64,000 bases of DNA from Eublepharis macularius (GCF_028583425.1 NC_072807.1:29455001-29519000); one strand, 5' to 3'. Positions 41,061 to 53,347 are shown, numbered from the stretch's first letter. A program made the numbers and translations. The notes: generated by a model from the letters alone, not told the origin.

Positions 41061-41874
41061 TATCTTCAAAGGTTTGAGTTTTATTTCTAAAAAGCCGAGT
41101 CCACTGACTTGAGGAGGGGGGTTGCCGTAGGTTGCCACCTGCCTGGGTAAAGCTTCCCCTGTCATTTTGAACCACTTCTTAGCATTATCTTGATGCTTGT
41201 GGGTGGGACATTGCTCATAGGGGTGGCATACCCTCCAGTCACTGGCTACTGCTGTCCAGTTTGGTTCTTATTCATTCCCTTGCCACGAGAGGTATCCTAA
41301 AATTCATGCCCGGCTTTGTTAATACAATGGCTATCATGTTTTTTCTTCTGCTCTCTGCTTTACAAAAGGGAATGGCATGTTCCAATTAGTGTAGGAGACA
41401 GACTTGAACTACTACTGGCTCTTAGAGAGAGAGCAGATGTTCTCTCTGCTCCAGTAGCCTTTGGTGCCACTTCCAGTCTGCTTTGCATCCTGCACCGTCT
41501 CCACTAATTAAGTCTGCAATACCCCCTGACCTCTGTTTTTATGACTCCAACAAATTACAGTCTTGCAATTTTTTTCCCTCTTACCCCCTGCCTGAAGTGA
41601 ATTCCGATGAACTTGAAAGTTTACTCGCTGTTTGGTATGAGTTGGTCCTAATAAAATGCATAGCCCCACTGCTGCTCTTGGGTATTTCTTTCATCAACCT
41701 ACAAGGTTGCCTGCAATTTTTTTTAAAATAGTGCTACGAGCTTCTTCCTCTGACATTGGGAGAACATGGGGCAAAATCCCTATGCCGCAGCTGCTCCCCA
41801 TGCCGTGGTTTCCCCTGCGCTGGTTTGGGGAAGGACACCACATCCATGAAATGGGGCTTCTACTGTATTAAGCT
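41061..41874. other. Unassigned DNA
   Basis: No exon or named repeat recognised. Confidence 0.4.
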
Positions 41875-42312
41875 TAGGGGAGGAGAGACTAAGGGGGGAC
41901 ATGAGAGTCATTTATAAAATCATGCATGGGGTGGGAAAAGTGGGTGGAGGGATCTTATACTCCTTCTCACATAATACTAGTATTCAGCGACACACAATGA
42001 AGTTGATGGGCAATAAGTACAGGGCAGATTCCTTTACTCAATAAGTAATGACACTGTGGAATTCACTGCCAAGGGAGGTAATGGCGGAGCCTACGTGGCT
42101 TCAAAAGGGGGTTAGGTAGATTCATAGAGCATAGTGCCTCCTGGCCATGTTGAGTAAAGGGAGCCTTCACATCCAGAGGAAGTAAACATCTGGATCCCAG
42201 TGCCAGGAGGCAACACTTTGCCCTGTTGTTGGCCCTCTGCCGCAACTGGTTGGCCACTGTGTGGATGCTGGACTAGATGGACCACCGGTCCGATCCAGCA
42301 GGGCTCTTCTGA
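41875..42312 (+). mobile_element. CR1-like LINE 3' region
   Basis: GGAGAGACTAAGGGGGGACA, TTATAAAATCATGCATGGGG, GTGGAATTCACTGCCAAGGG and GGCTTCAAAAGGGGGTTAG run in the order I know from the 3' part of CR1/L3-type LINEs. It ends in GCTGGACTAGATGGACCACC and CCAGCAGGGCTCTTCTGATG. Confidence 0.75.
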
Positions 42313-42314
42313 TG

Positions 42315-42714
42315 GTCTTCTGAAGCTGCCTTATGTAGAGCGAGGCTGTTGGCTTATCTAGCTCAGCGTTGTCTATTCTGAATGACAGTGAGTCTGAGAG
42401 AGAGAGAGAGAGAGAGAAACATCTTTCTATGTGAGATTCTTTTAACTGGTGGTGCGAGGGGTGGAACATGAATGATGCTTTCTGCATTCAAAGTATGTGC
42501 ACGATTCATAAGATTTGAGTCCTATAATGTTATCTTAGACCGCATCATTCTTGGCCCATCTAGTTCAATAGTGCTTACTCTGCTTGGCAGCAGCTGTCCC
42601 CATTTTTATAGAGAACAGTGATTGCCTAACACCTGCTACATGGAGATGGCTGGGATTGAACATGGGACCTTCTGCACGCAAAGCAGGAGCTCTGCCACTG
42701 AGCCAAGGGAGCTC
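42315..42714 (-). mobile_element. tRNA-derived SINE type B, with a (GA)n expansion
   Basis: The reversed 3' end GAAGCTGCCTTATGTAGAGC is at the left and a reversed head (GGGACCTTCTGCACGCAAAG, CTGCCACTGAGCCAAGGG) at the right. A (GA)n tract lies at about 42394-42416. The total is longer than one SINE, so two overlapping copies are possible. Confidence 0.6.
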
Positions 42715-42715
42715 T

Positions 42716-42792
42716 GACTCTCAAAAGCTCATACCCTGGAAGTCTAGTTGGTCTTTAAGGTGTTATTGGACTCGAATCTTGCTCTGCTCCTT
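42716..42792 (+). mobile_element. PLE fragment
   Basis: CTCTCAAAAGCTCATACCCT, AGTTGGTCTTTAAGGTG and TATTGGACTCGAATCTTGC match one arm of the older PLE subfamily. Confidence 0.5.
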
Positions 42793-44111
42793 TGATTGTT
42801 AGCCTGGTGGTGCAGGAAGGAGCTCTGCTGCAGCTCTTGCATCACTAGAGTACAAAGGGAAATTTTATTTCTGTGCCAGGAAAAAGCTTTTCTTGCTTAA
42901 TGTCTGAACATCAGGCAGGCTGCTGTTAGACAGGAGCAAAGCCAGAAAAATAAAGGTTGCATGCTTTTTCCTATACCCTAAATCCCAGTTGTTGGGAGTG
43001 TGTAGGTGTGTACTGTGTTTACTCAGTGTTGAAATGGAAAGACCTCTCAAAATTTCCTGTTATTATTTCAAGTGTTCCTTGCGTTGGAAGTGGATTATGG
43101 GCCCCAACTGTAATATGTCACCTTTTTTATTACCTTAATGAACATGGCAGCTTACATCAGAATAAAATAAACAAGATCAGATATAAGACCAGTACTGAGC
43201 ACAGAAACGGCGGAACAGATATCCATAAAATCATAACAGGACAGCAAATTAAGACCCAAGTTGATTCTCTCCCCGCCCCCCAATTCTGCAAGGATGATAA
43301 AAATAATCGTGATGCCAGCAAATTTACCTGCTGCAGTTTTCCAGTTAGAAAATTCCCTAGATAGACCAAGCCGTTTTTGTGCTTACTGTGTGTATGCATG
43401 CACAAAATCTCATGCTTTTATTCTGGATAAGTGGATCCAAAAATAAAAGGTAGCCTCAGAGCATACTTTGTGCCAAGCTTTTTCAAGTGCCGGGGCTCAA
43501 TCCTAGAACAGTAAAACAAGATGAATGGACTCCTGGCCATGTACAGAGAGCATTTGTTCTTGGCACTAAGTATCTATAGAAGGCCCACATGCTTCAGGAA
43601 TTAAGTGCTTCCGTAGGAAAGGATATTATTTCCAGAGGCCTGCCATTTCTAGGAATGAAAGCACTGACTGTGATTGTGTACTGAGAACTGCAAAAGATGT
43701 ATCACTGCTCTTGATATATAAATATGCATGGTTAGAGTACATAAGAACAATCTTGCTGGAGTCATCTAATCCGACATCCAGTTTCCTGAGGGGCCTCCCA
43801 AGGGCTTCTAGGAAAATACTATACAGCAGAGGAGATCAGAAGATAAAATAATGTATACTTGAGCAGCAGATTTAAAAAAACCCATTGGATAAGATCCCTC
43901 TATCAAGCCAAGGAAAGACAGAAACCTGCTTAAAAACGTGTTAGATGCCAAATGCCTGAATGAATAAAAATGTATTTACCTGGTGCCCAAGAGTTAATGA
44001 GGAAGGCAGACACGGCCACCCATGTTAACTACAGAAAATGGGAGCAGGGCCTCTGATGAAAACCCTTAATACAGTCAAGTTGCATTACAGCAGTACATCA
44101 TCTCAAATAGG
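42793..44111. other. Mostly unassigned DNA
   Basis: No exon recognised. A short CR1-like piece (CTTGCTGGAGTCATCTAATC, near 43752-43776) is the only repeat suspected. Confidence 0.4.
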
Positions 44112-44272
44112 TGCCAAGCCAACAAGATTTTTAGCATATAAGCTTTCAAGAGCTCCTTTTTTCAGATCTGAAGAAGGAAGTTTTGACTCTCGAAAGCTTA
44201 AATGCTAAAAATCTTGTTGGAGTGGAATCCTGCTGTTCTACTGCAAACCAACACAGCTACCTACCTGAAACG
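44112..44272. mobile_element. Penelope-like fold-back, old subfamily
   Basis: CCAACAAGATTTTTAGCATA on the left is answered by GCTAAAAATCTTGTTGG on the right, and the outer tail CAAACCAACACAGCTACCTA is on the right only. A degenerate ribozyme-like segment (CTGAAGAAGG...CTCGAAAGCTT) lies in the right arm. Confidence 0.6.
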
Positions 44273-45479
44273 ATCTTCAAATAGGTGCACATGAGGAGGG
44301 AATTTTATTCCCTGTATTTATTGTCTGCTCCCTTGATCCTGTAATCACAGAAGTAAGGAGGGAATATCTGGTCTCATTGGAACCAACCTCAGCATTTATA
44401 TGAATTGTCTGCCCTTAATAATGGAGACACGATGCCCTTTTGTTTATTATATAATGCATTCGCAGCTTTATAAATTGGGGTGACATAGAACCATCAGCTT
44501 CCTTTGCACAAGGCAGATCCTGTGCCTTATTTATGTTAAGTTCTGATGGATGTTCTGTGCCTAGTTGCATATATATATTTACCACCACCCCCCTCTAAGG
44601 TGACCACTGCATTCGCCTTGGATTGATTTCAGTGCTCCGTTTTGTTATTCTGGACTTCTGCTCCTTCCCTTTTTAAGCGGGGCGGGGGGAATTTTATGAT
44701 TCCGTTCTTCTCCCAAAAGAGAGAGAAGTAATTGTTTTACTAACTGCTCGTTATTTGTTTGGAACTGCATAATACATTTCTTGGTGAGCATTTTTCTTTC
44801 CCTGATCCTTTTTTTTCTCCCCGCCCACTTCTCTATAGACACAGTACGGTATTGCGTGTTTATGTGTGGGTGTTTGATCATTAGCTTGTCAGTCACTGCT
44901 GTAGGCAACACCAACCCCCCCAAAAAATCTCTTTAGGGGGTTCATTTCTAGGTTTTCAGCCAGAACCCCCTCGATGGAGACAGTGTGCAATCCTTCCATG
45001 GCAGCAGCTGAAGGCATCTAGCTTGCAGAGTTCAGAGGAAAAAGAAGAGCCGAGCACCTCCTGGAGTGGCTTGGCAAAAGAGAGATAGCTGCCATAACTC
45101 TTTTATGTCCTTTTTAGAGATTTGGCACGCGCTTCTCTTAGCTCCAGTCGTTGTGGTTGTTAGACTATCCCTACCCAAGACTGGAGCTAAAATCCTGCTT
45201 TTTGGTTTAAAAAATGGCTCTTGGAACATCTCTCAGCAGTCAAAATCCAGACTACAACACCAAATGTTCCTTGGGGAGTAGATTGCCAACAGAAAAGAGA
45301 GATTCCTGGCTGCTGCCTTCCTTCTCTCTCCGATGGCCTGATGGTGAGGCTGGGTTTAGGTTGCCATGGTAATTGGAAGTGTGCATGTATTTTATTAACT
45401 CAACAACATGATCAGCGGAACCACCACATGCAGCACCCCTTGATGGATTGTACCACATCAGACTATGGGCGGCACAGGT
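44273..45479. other. Unassigned DNA
   Basis: No exon or named repeat. 44290-44560 is AT-rich without repeat signs and could be conserved, but this cannot be judged here. Confidence 0.35.
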
Positions 45480-45700
45480 GTGGTGGTGGAGCGTGCCCTC
45501 AAGTCATCGCTGACTTATGGAGACCCCTGATGGGGCTTTCATGGCAAGAGACTAACAGGGGCAGTTTGCCACGGCCTGCCTCTGCAATCCTGGTCCTCGT
45601 TGGAGGTTTCCCATCCAATTACTAACTAAGGCCAGCCCTGCTTAGCTTCTGAGTTATGATGAGATCAGGCTTACCTGGGCCATCCAGGTCAGGGCAGGGC
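45480..45700 (-). mobile_element. 5S-rRNA-derived SINE
   Basis: Reversed: tail TCAAGTCATCGCTGACTTAT, body CCACGGCCTGCCTCTGCAAT, head CCCATCCAATTACTAACTAA and GCTTAGCTTCTGAGTTATG. Confidence 0.85.
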
Positions 45701-46880
45701 ATAGGTGGGGAGCCACATATCTAATATGGCAGAGCATTCAAACGCGTACTCCCCAACCTGTAGCCTGAAGTGGTACAATCCAGCAAAAGGTGCCCCGTGT
45801 GACTGTGCTGATTGTGAGGCTTAGTTCTATGGTACTCTGGGGCAACCTGTAGAAAGGTAGGCTTTTCTGAAACCTGAAGTCAGACATAGAACCAGGAGGA
45901 ATGGTGAGAGAGGGGTTGGGAAGTGGAAGGGAAGTTTGTTTTGGGCTCCTTATAACAGCAACAGAAGGCTTGATAATCTTGCTGCTGTTACTGAACAGCC
46001 TTTTAAAGTTTGGTCTAGCTATTCTGCTGGCCGCAGGGAACATCCACGAAGACCTGAACCAGATAGATAAGCATGTGTTGGTGAGCCTGGGGCTCCACCG
46101 TGCTGTTTCAAACCACAAGTGAGGGAGCTGAATGCCTGAATACTACATATAGGAAATCAGCATGTTGGAGAAAAGGCTTCTCCGATCATCTTCTTCCTGA
46201 AATGCTGGTTTTTATGTGAATGCTTGATGGGAAAGCCATCAAGCAGTCAACCTCGCCCTTCTGCCTCTTAGCCTGAAATGGCACATCCCGGCAACAAATA
46301 CAGGGCTTTGAGCCTGCTGTTGGATGCTTCAATGGGCACGGGTGTATAATGGGGTCTTGCACATAGACCAGGCTGTTTCCTCCACACAAATATCCTTTGC
46401 AAGGGTTTGCAGTGGCCTGGAGAAAAACTGACAGATCCACACGTTGAGTCGCAGGACCAGAACAGCTCATGACATGGTTCTGTGAAGCCATTTATAATGG
46501 TTGTAACATGTAAATTGGATTTCAGATAAGTAATTCAGCAGACGAGGTCAAAAGGAGACAAGGTATGATCAAATCCTCCCAACAAGTGTATTAAGCTTAT
46601 CATTACTGCCGTGCATGGTAATACATTATTTTTTTAAAAAACTGAGGCGGCATAGGCAATGTTGACCTGTCAGCTTTACCAGAGACACGGAATACTGAGA
46701 GGAATGCGCATGCATCCAATACCCATGAAAAAAAGAGGATCAGGAATTGCACCATGCCTGTTAATAGCGACCAAAGGGATACTTACGTACAGGGAGGAGA
46801 GGTTTAAATTAGATTAAAGCCATTCCCAAATGGACGTGGGAGGGGGAGAGGATGAAAAACACTGATATAAAACAAAGTTA
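45701..46880. other. Unassigned DNA
   Basis: A 126-codon minus frame (45738-46118) is open, but its sequence is not recognisable and the plus strand is equally open. No splice-flanked exon is evident. Confidence 0.4.
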
Positions 46881-46884
46881 AAAC

Positions 46885-47111
46885 CAGGGCTTTTTTTCAG
46901 CTGGAACGCGGTGGAACGGAGTTCCAGAACCTCTTGAAAATGGTCACATGGCTGGTGGCCCCGCCCCCTGACCTCCAGACAGAGGCGCGGAGGGCAATCT
47001 CAACTCCCCTCTGTCTGGAGATCAGGGGGCGGGGCCACCAGCCATGTGACCATTTTCTCCGAGGGCAACCTACTGAGTTCCACCACCTCTTTTCCCAGAA
47101 AAAAAGCCCTG
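46885..47111 (+). mobile_element. hAT-like MITE, CAGGGCTTTTTTTC family, copy 4
   Basis: A perfect 8-bp duplication gttaaaac at 46877-46884 and 47112-47119. It has a shorter internal palindrome than copies 1 and 3. Confidence 0.92.
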
Positions 47112-47554
47112 GTTAAAACGCTGTTGTAAATTCACCGTCTCACATAGTCATCCATCACTTCAAAGACCTGATAGAAACATATTAAAAACTGCCTTTCTCT
47201 GTCTTGCGCACACCAACAGCAAGAAAGATGCAGGGAAGTGCTGCAAGCAGCATGTGTGAAATCGTTCTTTTCTTGATAAGAATAAATCTTAATTGTTGAT
47301 ATAGATGGAAGAAAAGGAAACCCATAGATCCAGGGGTTTTTTTGTGATAGTACTCACTAGTACTGAGTACTGGCACCTTTTTTCAGTACTCTGCCAAGCA
47401 CTGAGGGGAAATTGGTGGAAATTGAGGAGGAAATGGCCCTTTCCTCCTCAAAGCCCTCCATGCTTCTGGTAACCATACTAATTAAAGAATCAGCCTGCTC
47501 CTATCTGCCCTTCCATAGTCACACCCTTTCATCCAGACTGGCCAGGGATCTGTT
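47112..47554. other. Unassigned DNA
   Basis: No gene seen. ACTCACTAGTACTGAGTACT near 47352 is a small palindrome-rich stretch. Confidence 0.35.
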
Positions 47555-47704
47555 TCTTTATTTGCTTTCTTCACACCCCACCTTTCTCCCATATGGGTAC
47601 CCAAAACAGCTTACATTGTTTTCCTCTCCTCTATTGTATCCTCACAACAACCCTGTGAGGTAGGTTAGGCCAAGAGTGTGTGACTGGCCCAAGGTCACCC
47701 AGCA
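47555..47704 (-). mobile_element. tRNA-derived SINE, MIR-like subtype 2, split by a PLE
   Basis: CACACCCCACCTTTCTCCCA, CAACAACCCTGTGAGGTAGG and GCCCAAGGTCACCCAGCA are the reversed 3' half. The 5' half resumes at 48063 with GTCACCCAGCAAGTTTCCAT and GGATTCGAACCTGGGTCTCC. Confidence 0.8.
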
Positions 47705-48062
47705 TGGTTTCCAGTTCTGAAAAACACCAGGCTAACAAAACATTCTATCCCCAACAATAGCCCTGCAGAGAAGATTAGCACATCAAGTACCAATCCATAT
47801 GCAAAAGAACCTCCTCAGGATACAGTGAAGCCTCCCGCCATTAGCATTCCACACTCTGGGAAACTCTTACAGGATGACTCAGCTCAACCCCACCCCTCCT
47901 GAGTAGATACAAATGACCTACATCTTTTCCACACTGTGACACTGAGAGATCTCTGTCTTTTGGTGCTACACCTCTGAAGATGCCAGCCACAGCTGCTGGC
48001 GAAACGTCAGGAACTACAATGCCAAGACCACGGCAATACAGCCCGGAAAACCCACAACAACC
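47705..48062 (+). mobile_element. Penelope-like insertion of a second family
   Basis: It is inserted in a MIR-like SINE. GTCACCCAGCA is repeated at 47694-47704 and 48063-48073, and homology may extend further. The 3' part contains CAGCTGCTGGCGAAACGTCA and ACGGCAATACAGCCCGGAAA, ending CCCACAACAACC. It is a single arm, not a fold-back, and has no coding frame. Confidence 0.65.
47971..48011 (+). ncRNA. Hammerhead-ribozyme-like motif, second PLE family
   Basis: CCT (stem I), CTGAAGA, one extra T, six-base-pair stem II GCCAGC/GCTGGC (47982-47987 with 47995-48000), GAAA, CG, T, C, then AGG pairing back to CCT. The short palindrome ACGT would form stem III, as AGCT does in the other family. The sequence differs but the architecture is the same, including the one extra base after the core. 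Confidence 0.6.
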
Positions 48063-48155
48063 GTCACCCAGCAAGTTTCCATGGCAGAGCAAGGATTCGA
48101 ACCTGGGTCTCCCAGATCCTTGTCTGACACTCTAACCACTATACACACTGGCTCT
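48063..48155 (-). mobile_element. 5' half of the split MIR-like SINE
   Basis: GGATTCGAACCTGGGTCTCC is the reversed B box and CTCTAACCACTATACACACT the reversed A-box region. Confidence 0.8.
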
Positions 48156-48528
48156 TCATCCCTCTTACTGGGATGAAATGTTAGGAGCCAACTTAAAGAG
48201 AGGTGGCTAGATGGGTAGCCCCCGTCACCGAGGGACAGACATCTGGGGGTTACTTCATTTAGAAAAATGCATTTGAAGGTTTGTTGAAGGGCGGGAAAAA
48301 ACTTCTCACCAAATAGAGGGTGATGAAACTGGAGGGAAAACTAGCAAGTAGGATGCATGCCTGTATTCATGTATGTGCTTAAACATAATTGCAACCTGCA
48401 AGCAATTATTCATAGACTTTGCGTTGCCCTTTCAAGCCAATGGCCTAGTTTTTTTGTTACTGTTGTTTAGGTCAGCGATAGCCAACTCGTCGATGGCAAC
48501 CTGCAAGAGGATCCTGCAGTTTCAAAGC

Positions 48529-48783
48529 TAGTTTGGTGTAGTGGTTAAGAGCGCGGGAATCTAATCTGGAGAACCGGGCTTGATTCCCCACTCCTCCACT
48601 TGAAGCCAGCTGGGTGACCTTGGGCCAGTCACGGCTCTCTCAGAGCTCTCTCAGCCTCACCCACCTCACAGGGTGTTTTGTTGTGGGGATAATAATGACA
48701 TACTTTGTAAACCGCTCTGAGTGGGCATTAAGTTCTCCTGAAGGGCAGTATATAAATAGAATGTTATTATTATTATTATTATG
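48529..48783 (+). mobile_element. tRNA-derived SINE, MIR-like subtype 1 (best copy)
   Basis: Head TTTGGTGTAGTGGTTAAGAG (A box), GGGCTTGATTCCCC (B box), core GTGACCTTGGGCCAGTCACG, CACCTCACAGGGTG. LINE-like 3' end ACCGCTCTGAGTGGGCATTA and GGGCAGTATATAAATAGAAT, with an (ATT)n tail. It defines the family for the reversed copies. Confidence 0.9.
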
Positions 48784-50340
48784 TAACAGTTTGCTCTCCC
48801 CAAGTGCTGCAGGATGGAGCTGATTGGGGAACTCCACCCTATCCCATGTTTTTCCCTCTCGGAACCCCAAGTCTTTCTGCCATGTCTGTTGAGCTAAGCT
48901 TGCAACCTTCTGCACTCTCTTTGTGTGACCTGATTAAGCAAAAAGGACACCTACTTGAAGATGCTGAGCAGTTGATAGGGAATAGGAATCTCAGCCATGT
49001 AGGCTGATGCCTTTAGGTGCAGCGATCAACAAGGTTTGAGACCTGCAACCGTAGGGTGGAACTTATACATAGGCAGGGTGAAAGGCAGGTTTGTTCCACG
49101 GGGCTGCTTGGGGAGAGCAGCGAAGCAGGAAGAGACAGGCATAGGTTGCAGCTGCTGTCACCTCCTAGACCTGCAATGCCACTGCCTGGGTGCGAGATGA
49201 GAATGGAGTTGCTTGGAACGCCACTTCCTCCTCAGTCCCAGCTGGTGGCAGCGGAGGTTAGGCAGGCAACAGGCTTAGCATTGCCCATCACTTCCCTGGC
49301 CTGCACCATCACTCCTGCCCAAGAGGCATTGGAAGCAGCCTGTGCTGTCATCTCACCCATCGGCACTTCCTGGTACCTGCTTAGGGTGCTGAAATCCCTT
49401 CAGCTGGACCTGGCTATGATTTAAAAGAGGACACAGGCATGAAGGGGTCATTTAACAATCTGTCTTGTGCCGTCAAAAGTCGCTGCCCACCGGTTTGCTT
49501 TTATCTCTGCTAGGGACAATTTATTGTTGGGGATAGTGGTTTTGGATGGCGAATGGTGTGAAAGGAAGGAGTTGGGTAGCCACTTTTCTCCTGGGCCTGT
49601 CTACCTCTTTAAATTGCAGCCCCGCATTGTATCCTGAAAGAAAGAAAAAACAATGGGGGTGGGGAACAATCATGGAACTACATGCAAAGTACTGTATAGT
49701 TCTGCCCTTAATGATGTGGATTCCAGGATTAGACTCTTTACTGCCATCCAAGAAAATGATTGTGAAGTGTTGAAGAAAGAGCGCACCAGGCTTGCCCTGC
49801 TTCCTCTGCTTTGCATTCTTTGTGCCATATCTCTCTTTTGTATTGCCCTGCCTTGTTTCTTGGTCACTCTTAAGTGTGACCAAGAGATTCTCAGGCTTAT
49901 ATATATTATGGCTTGGTTGGAAGCTAGCCATGGTTTGTTGCTGTGCAGGTAAACTTCAGAACCAACCTTGGGCTTGATTGGCACCTCTTTTCCTGGTTTG
50001 CAGCAAACTCTAGCTTGCCTCTAGCGAATTATGGTTTGTGCTTGGATAGCAGGATCATGGTTCCACTTATGATTGCCCACCAGGCCAGTAGTTTGCCAGT
50101 TGGATGTGACGGCTTATATTTTGCTGCAAACTAGGAAGGGAAGGATGGAATTGCAGTGCACAAGGGAAGAGAGGAGAAAGGGGCACATGAGTCCAGAGGT
50201 TCATTCATGACTTGTTAACAGGGCATGAATTGAGGTTACTTGTGAACCAGGTGTGTGCAAATATACACCTTGCATTTTTGCAAAGATGCTCACTTTACCT
50301 GTGTCTGTTGAAAAGAGTTTCCATTCTCTATAGGTGCACA
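48784..50340. other. Unassigned DNA
   Basis: No exon recognised. Positions 49905-50125 contain several ATGGTTTG/GGTTTGCAG words on both strands and may be an old fold-back element. Confidence 0.35.
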
Positions 50341-50341
50341 T

Positions 50342-50371
50342 ATGTGCGTGTGTGTGTGTGTGTGTGTGTGC

Positions 50372-50410
<39 letters not shown>
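50342..50410. repeat. (TG)n(GA)n compound microsatellite
   Basis: About 14 TG units followed by about 18 GA units. Confidence 0.95.
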
Positions 50411-50415
<5 letters not shown>

Positions 50416-51589
50416 GTTACTGTGGTTTTCTCCTTAATGAAACCTATTACTCAAAATACAAAATTGCTGTGTAAGTTGGAGAGATCTATTGCATTTAATT
50501 AGCTTTCAGCAATATAACCAGAAATATCATCTTTACAAAGTGCTGACCCCTTGGACTCTTTTGGAGGAAAAGAACTTAAGATGAAATCAATGGGAACTGT
50601 GCTGGCCTGTGGAACCCAAAACACGATTTGTGTAAAGCAACAAGATTGCCTGAAACCATTGTTCACTTCGTCCCACGGTTCTACCCCATGGCCTGCAGAG
50701 CCTTCACAGCGATTCCAACATCATGACTCCTGGCACGAAATAGTTGATGTTCATTAAATTATATGATGTACCATCTCATCCTAATCACAGGGAAAGAAAT
50801 ATGTTGCCAGTAAACACAGTATCAGATTTTAACATTATTTATGATACTGGCTGTGGCTATAAAGAAATAGCATAATTTACTTGGAGCTGCCCAGTAGTTT
50901 TTATTATCTAATTTGCAATGCCTAGCAAATCATTTTTTTTGTTTGCTAAACCATTTATGATCTGTATGCACATTGGTTTTGTTAGGAGCAATTTTGAATC
51001 TGTTTCAGATTATGCCTTTCTCTTGCACAGAGTCTGTGCTTGTGGATTGTACTTTATCAGATTCCCTTCCACACACACAAGAATTTCCTTTCCTGGAACA
51101 ACGTGTCCCTCCAGACTTATGTTACAGTTATTGGAACATGTTTTAAATAGGGCTGTCATTCAATTAAAGACAGTTGACTAATCGTCAGAATTTTAGCAGA
51201 TTGGTTAAGCAGCGTCGATGGATAAATTCTGGCTGTTTCCTGAAAATTGACCTTTAATTTTTACATATTTCTAGTAAAGGGGGGGAAAGGAAAGGATTTT
51301 GAAATGTTAGAACATTCCACAAGACAGGGACAGCAACAACCTTACAAGATCACACCTAATGTTCAAACTGGTATAACATTCTTTTCCTATCCCTGGCCAG
51401 CCTTGTACAACAATCTTTTTAAGTACGGAAACTACCAAAAAGGACACACAAATATCCTGCATCCCTTGTGGCCAACCAACCACCAAGCACATTTGCTCAC
51501 AGGAATCACTTAATCTGGTATGAGTATCACCCAAGCACGGTGTACATGTGGGACAGAAATGAAATATTTATTTATTTGCAATTATTATT
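50411..51589. other. Unassigned AT-rich DNA
   Basis: No gene found. AGGGCTGTCATTCAATTAAA near 51150 may be the end of an old hAT-like repeat, but no partner end was seen. Confidence 0.35.
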
Positions 51590-51810
51590 AGCAGCCGTGG
51601 CTAGGATCTGAGAGACCCGGTTTCGAATCCCCACTCTGCTATGGAAACTTGCACGGTGGCCTGGGGTTTGCTACTCATTCTCAGCCTAATCTACCTCACA
51701 GGGTAGTTGTTGAGAGGATAAAATGGAGGCAGGAAAAACGATGCTGTAAGCGACTTTGGGTCCCTGTTGGGGAGAAAAGTGGGGTCTAGATATCTAAGTA
51801 AATAATGTTC
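51590..51810 (+). mobile_element. tRNA-derived SINE, MIR-like subtype 2
   Basis: GGTTTCGAATCCCCACTCTG (B box), CTACCTCACAGGGTAGTTGT (core), and TTGGGTCCCTGTTGGGGAGA with a TCTAGATAT tail. Confidence 0.8.
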
Positions 51811-52131
51811 ATGACAGCTTCCAACATCATTTTAAAACAGCTCCCCTCATTTAAAAAAGGAGCCACATAACATCAACAGCCCTAAAAGCAACAAATAAGC
51901 AGCACTAAAACAATTCAGCTGTTAATGATCAGCCTATGAGAAAGCAAAACCACACGAAAAATCTAACCAAATGTTCGGGCAAATACAAAAGAAATTTTCA
52001 TCCGGTGCACCAAGACTAACCAATCACATGTCACGTCAGGAACTGGAGAGGGCGTTCTAGAACCAAGGGGCAACCACAAGGTCATCCCTTTCTCTAGCTA
52101 CCATTCATCTTCAGACGAGGAGGACGTGAAC
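51811..52131. other. Unassigned DNA
   Basis: No gene or named repeat. Confidence 0.35.
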
Positions 52132-52345
52132 ACATGAAGCTGCCTTATACTGAATTAGACTGTCGGTCCATCAAGGTCCGTGTTGTCTACTCACACCAGC
52201 AGTGGCTCTCCAGGATCTCAGGCAGAGGTCTTTCCCATCAGCTACTGCCAGATCCTTTTTAACTGGAGATGCCAGGTTTTGAACCTGATACCTTCTGTGT
52301 GCCAAGCAGATGCTCTTCCACTGAGCCACGGCCCCTCTCCCATTG
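52132..52345 (-). mobile_element. tRNA-derived SINE, type B (nearly complete)
   Basis: Reversed: GAAGCTGCCTTATACTGAAT (3' end), GGCTCTCCAGGATCTCAGGC, TGAACCTGATACCTTCTGTG (B-box region), CTCTTCCACTGAGCCACGGC (A-box end). Confidence 0.85.
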
Positions 52346-53347
52346 CTTGGTTCTCTGCAGAGCATAGGCCAGGCTAAACAGAGGTGACCCGTGCCATTGG
52401 TGTGTGAGAAAATCCAAATAGTGCCCTCCGGTGTGGTGGTGAAACAGTAATAAATTAAATAATTGATTTTCCCTTGTCCCTGCCCTTCAATGATAACCCA
52501 ACGTTAGCTGCCTGCAGGGGCAGCCTCACCCTGCCTGATCCTGTTTTGGATGCATTTCCTGGGTTTTCCCCCCTGTCTTGAAATGGGCCATGCAAGGCTG
52601 CTTCTTCCTGGGAAATCAGCTTCTTTGTAAAGAGAAATTTCTTCTCCCCCACGCCTGTTCAAATCAAGTTTCCCAAGAGAAATTTCCTTCTACCTACATA
52701 CCTGCGGCACAGAGCAAAAAGCTTCTTTTTAAACCTTTTGTAGTGCTAATATTGATTTAAAAGTGAGAACTGGCACGACAAAATGTTAATAACACAAAAG
52801 ATTTGGGGGGGAGACACCTCGATGATGGAAGACGGCAAGTCGTAGGAGGTTTCGTTTGGAACCCTTTTTGGCATTTACAGTTTGTAACACGTTTTGGGAT
52901 TGTGACACAGAAGACCCCCCCCCCCCCCGCCGCCGCCCAGCATGCAGTTTGCACACACATACACACACACACGTTCTTTCTCTCCATTTATTCCCTTTCT
53001 TTATATGAAGGTTGCGTGAGTCAGCAAAGTGGTAAAGGTGGGGGAGGATGTAGTCTGGTTGAATGGAATTGACTTGGCATTGCACAACAAATCAAAGCGT
53101 TCATAAAATATGTGGGAAGTGTATTGAGAAAAGAAGTTGCATAAGCTACTGCAGACGGACGCAGGCCATTTAGAGCAAAACAGACACCTCTGTTTGGAGA
53201 ATGGCGTAAGACCCTTTCTTCTGCCCGAGTGTCATAATTCTTGCATTCCATCTGAAAGAGATTGATACGGGCTGGGGGAGTCATCTCTCAGAACAGTGCG
53301 GATTTGTGTTAAAATAAACTCAAACTTACATTGTCTGGTGAGAAAGG
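52346..53347. other. Unassigned DNA with G/C and CA runs
   Basis: No exon recognised. A C13 run followed by GCCGCCGCC lies at about 52915-52938 and (CA)n near 52952-52972. Confidence 0.4.

Noticed and set aside
45738..46118. 126-codon minus frame
   Set aside because: No recognisable family, opposite strand equally open, no splice sites that make an exon.
48529..48600. tRNA gene at the SINE head
   Set aside because: A and B boxes are present, but the cloverleaf is not maintained and the sequence continues into the SINE core and LINE-like tail.
51138..51250. Possible hAT or LTR end (AGGGCTGTCATTCAATTAAA)
   Set aside because: No partner terminus or target duplication was found, so it is mentioned only in the gap entry.
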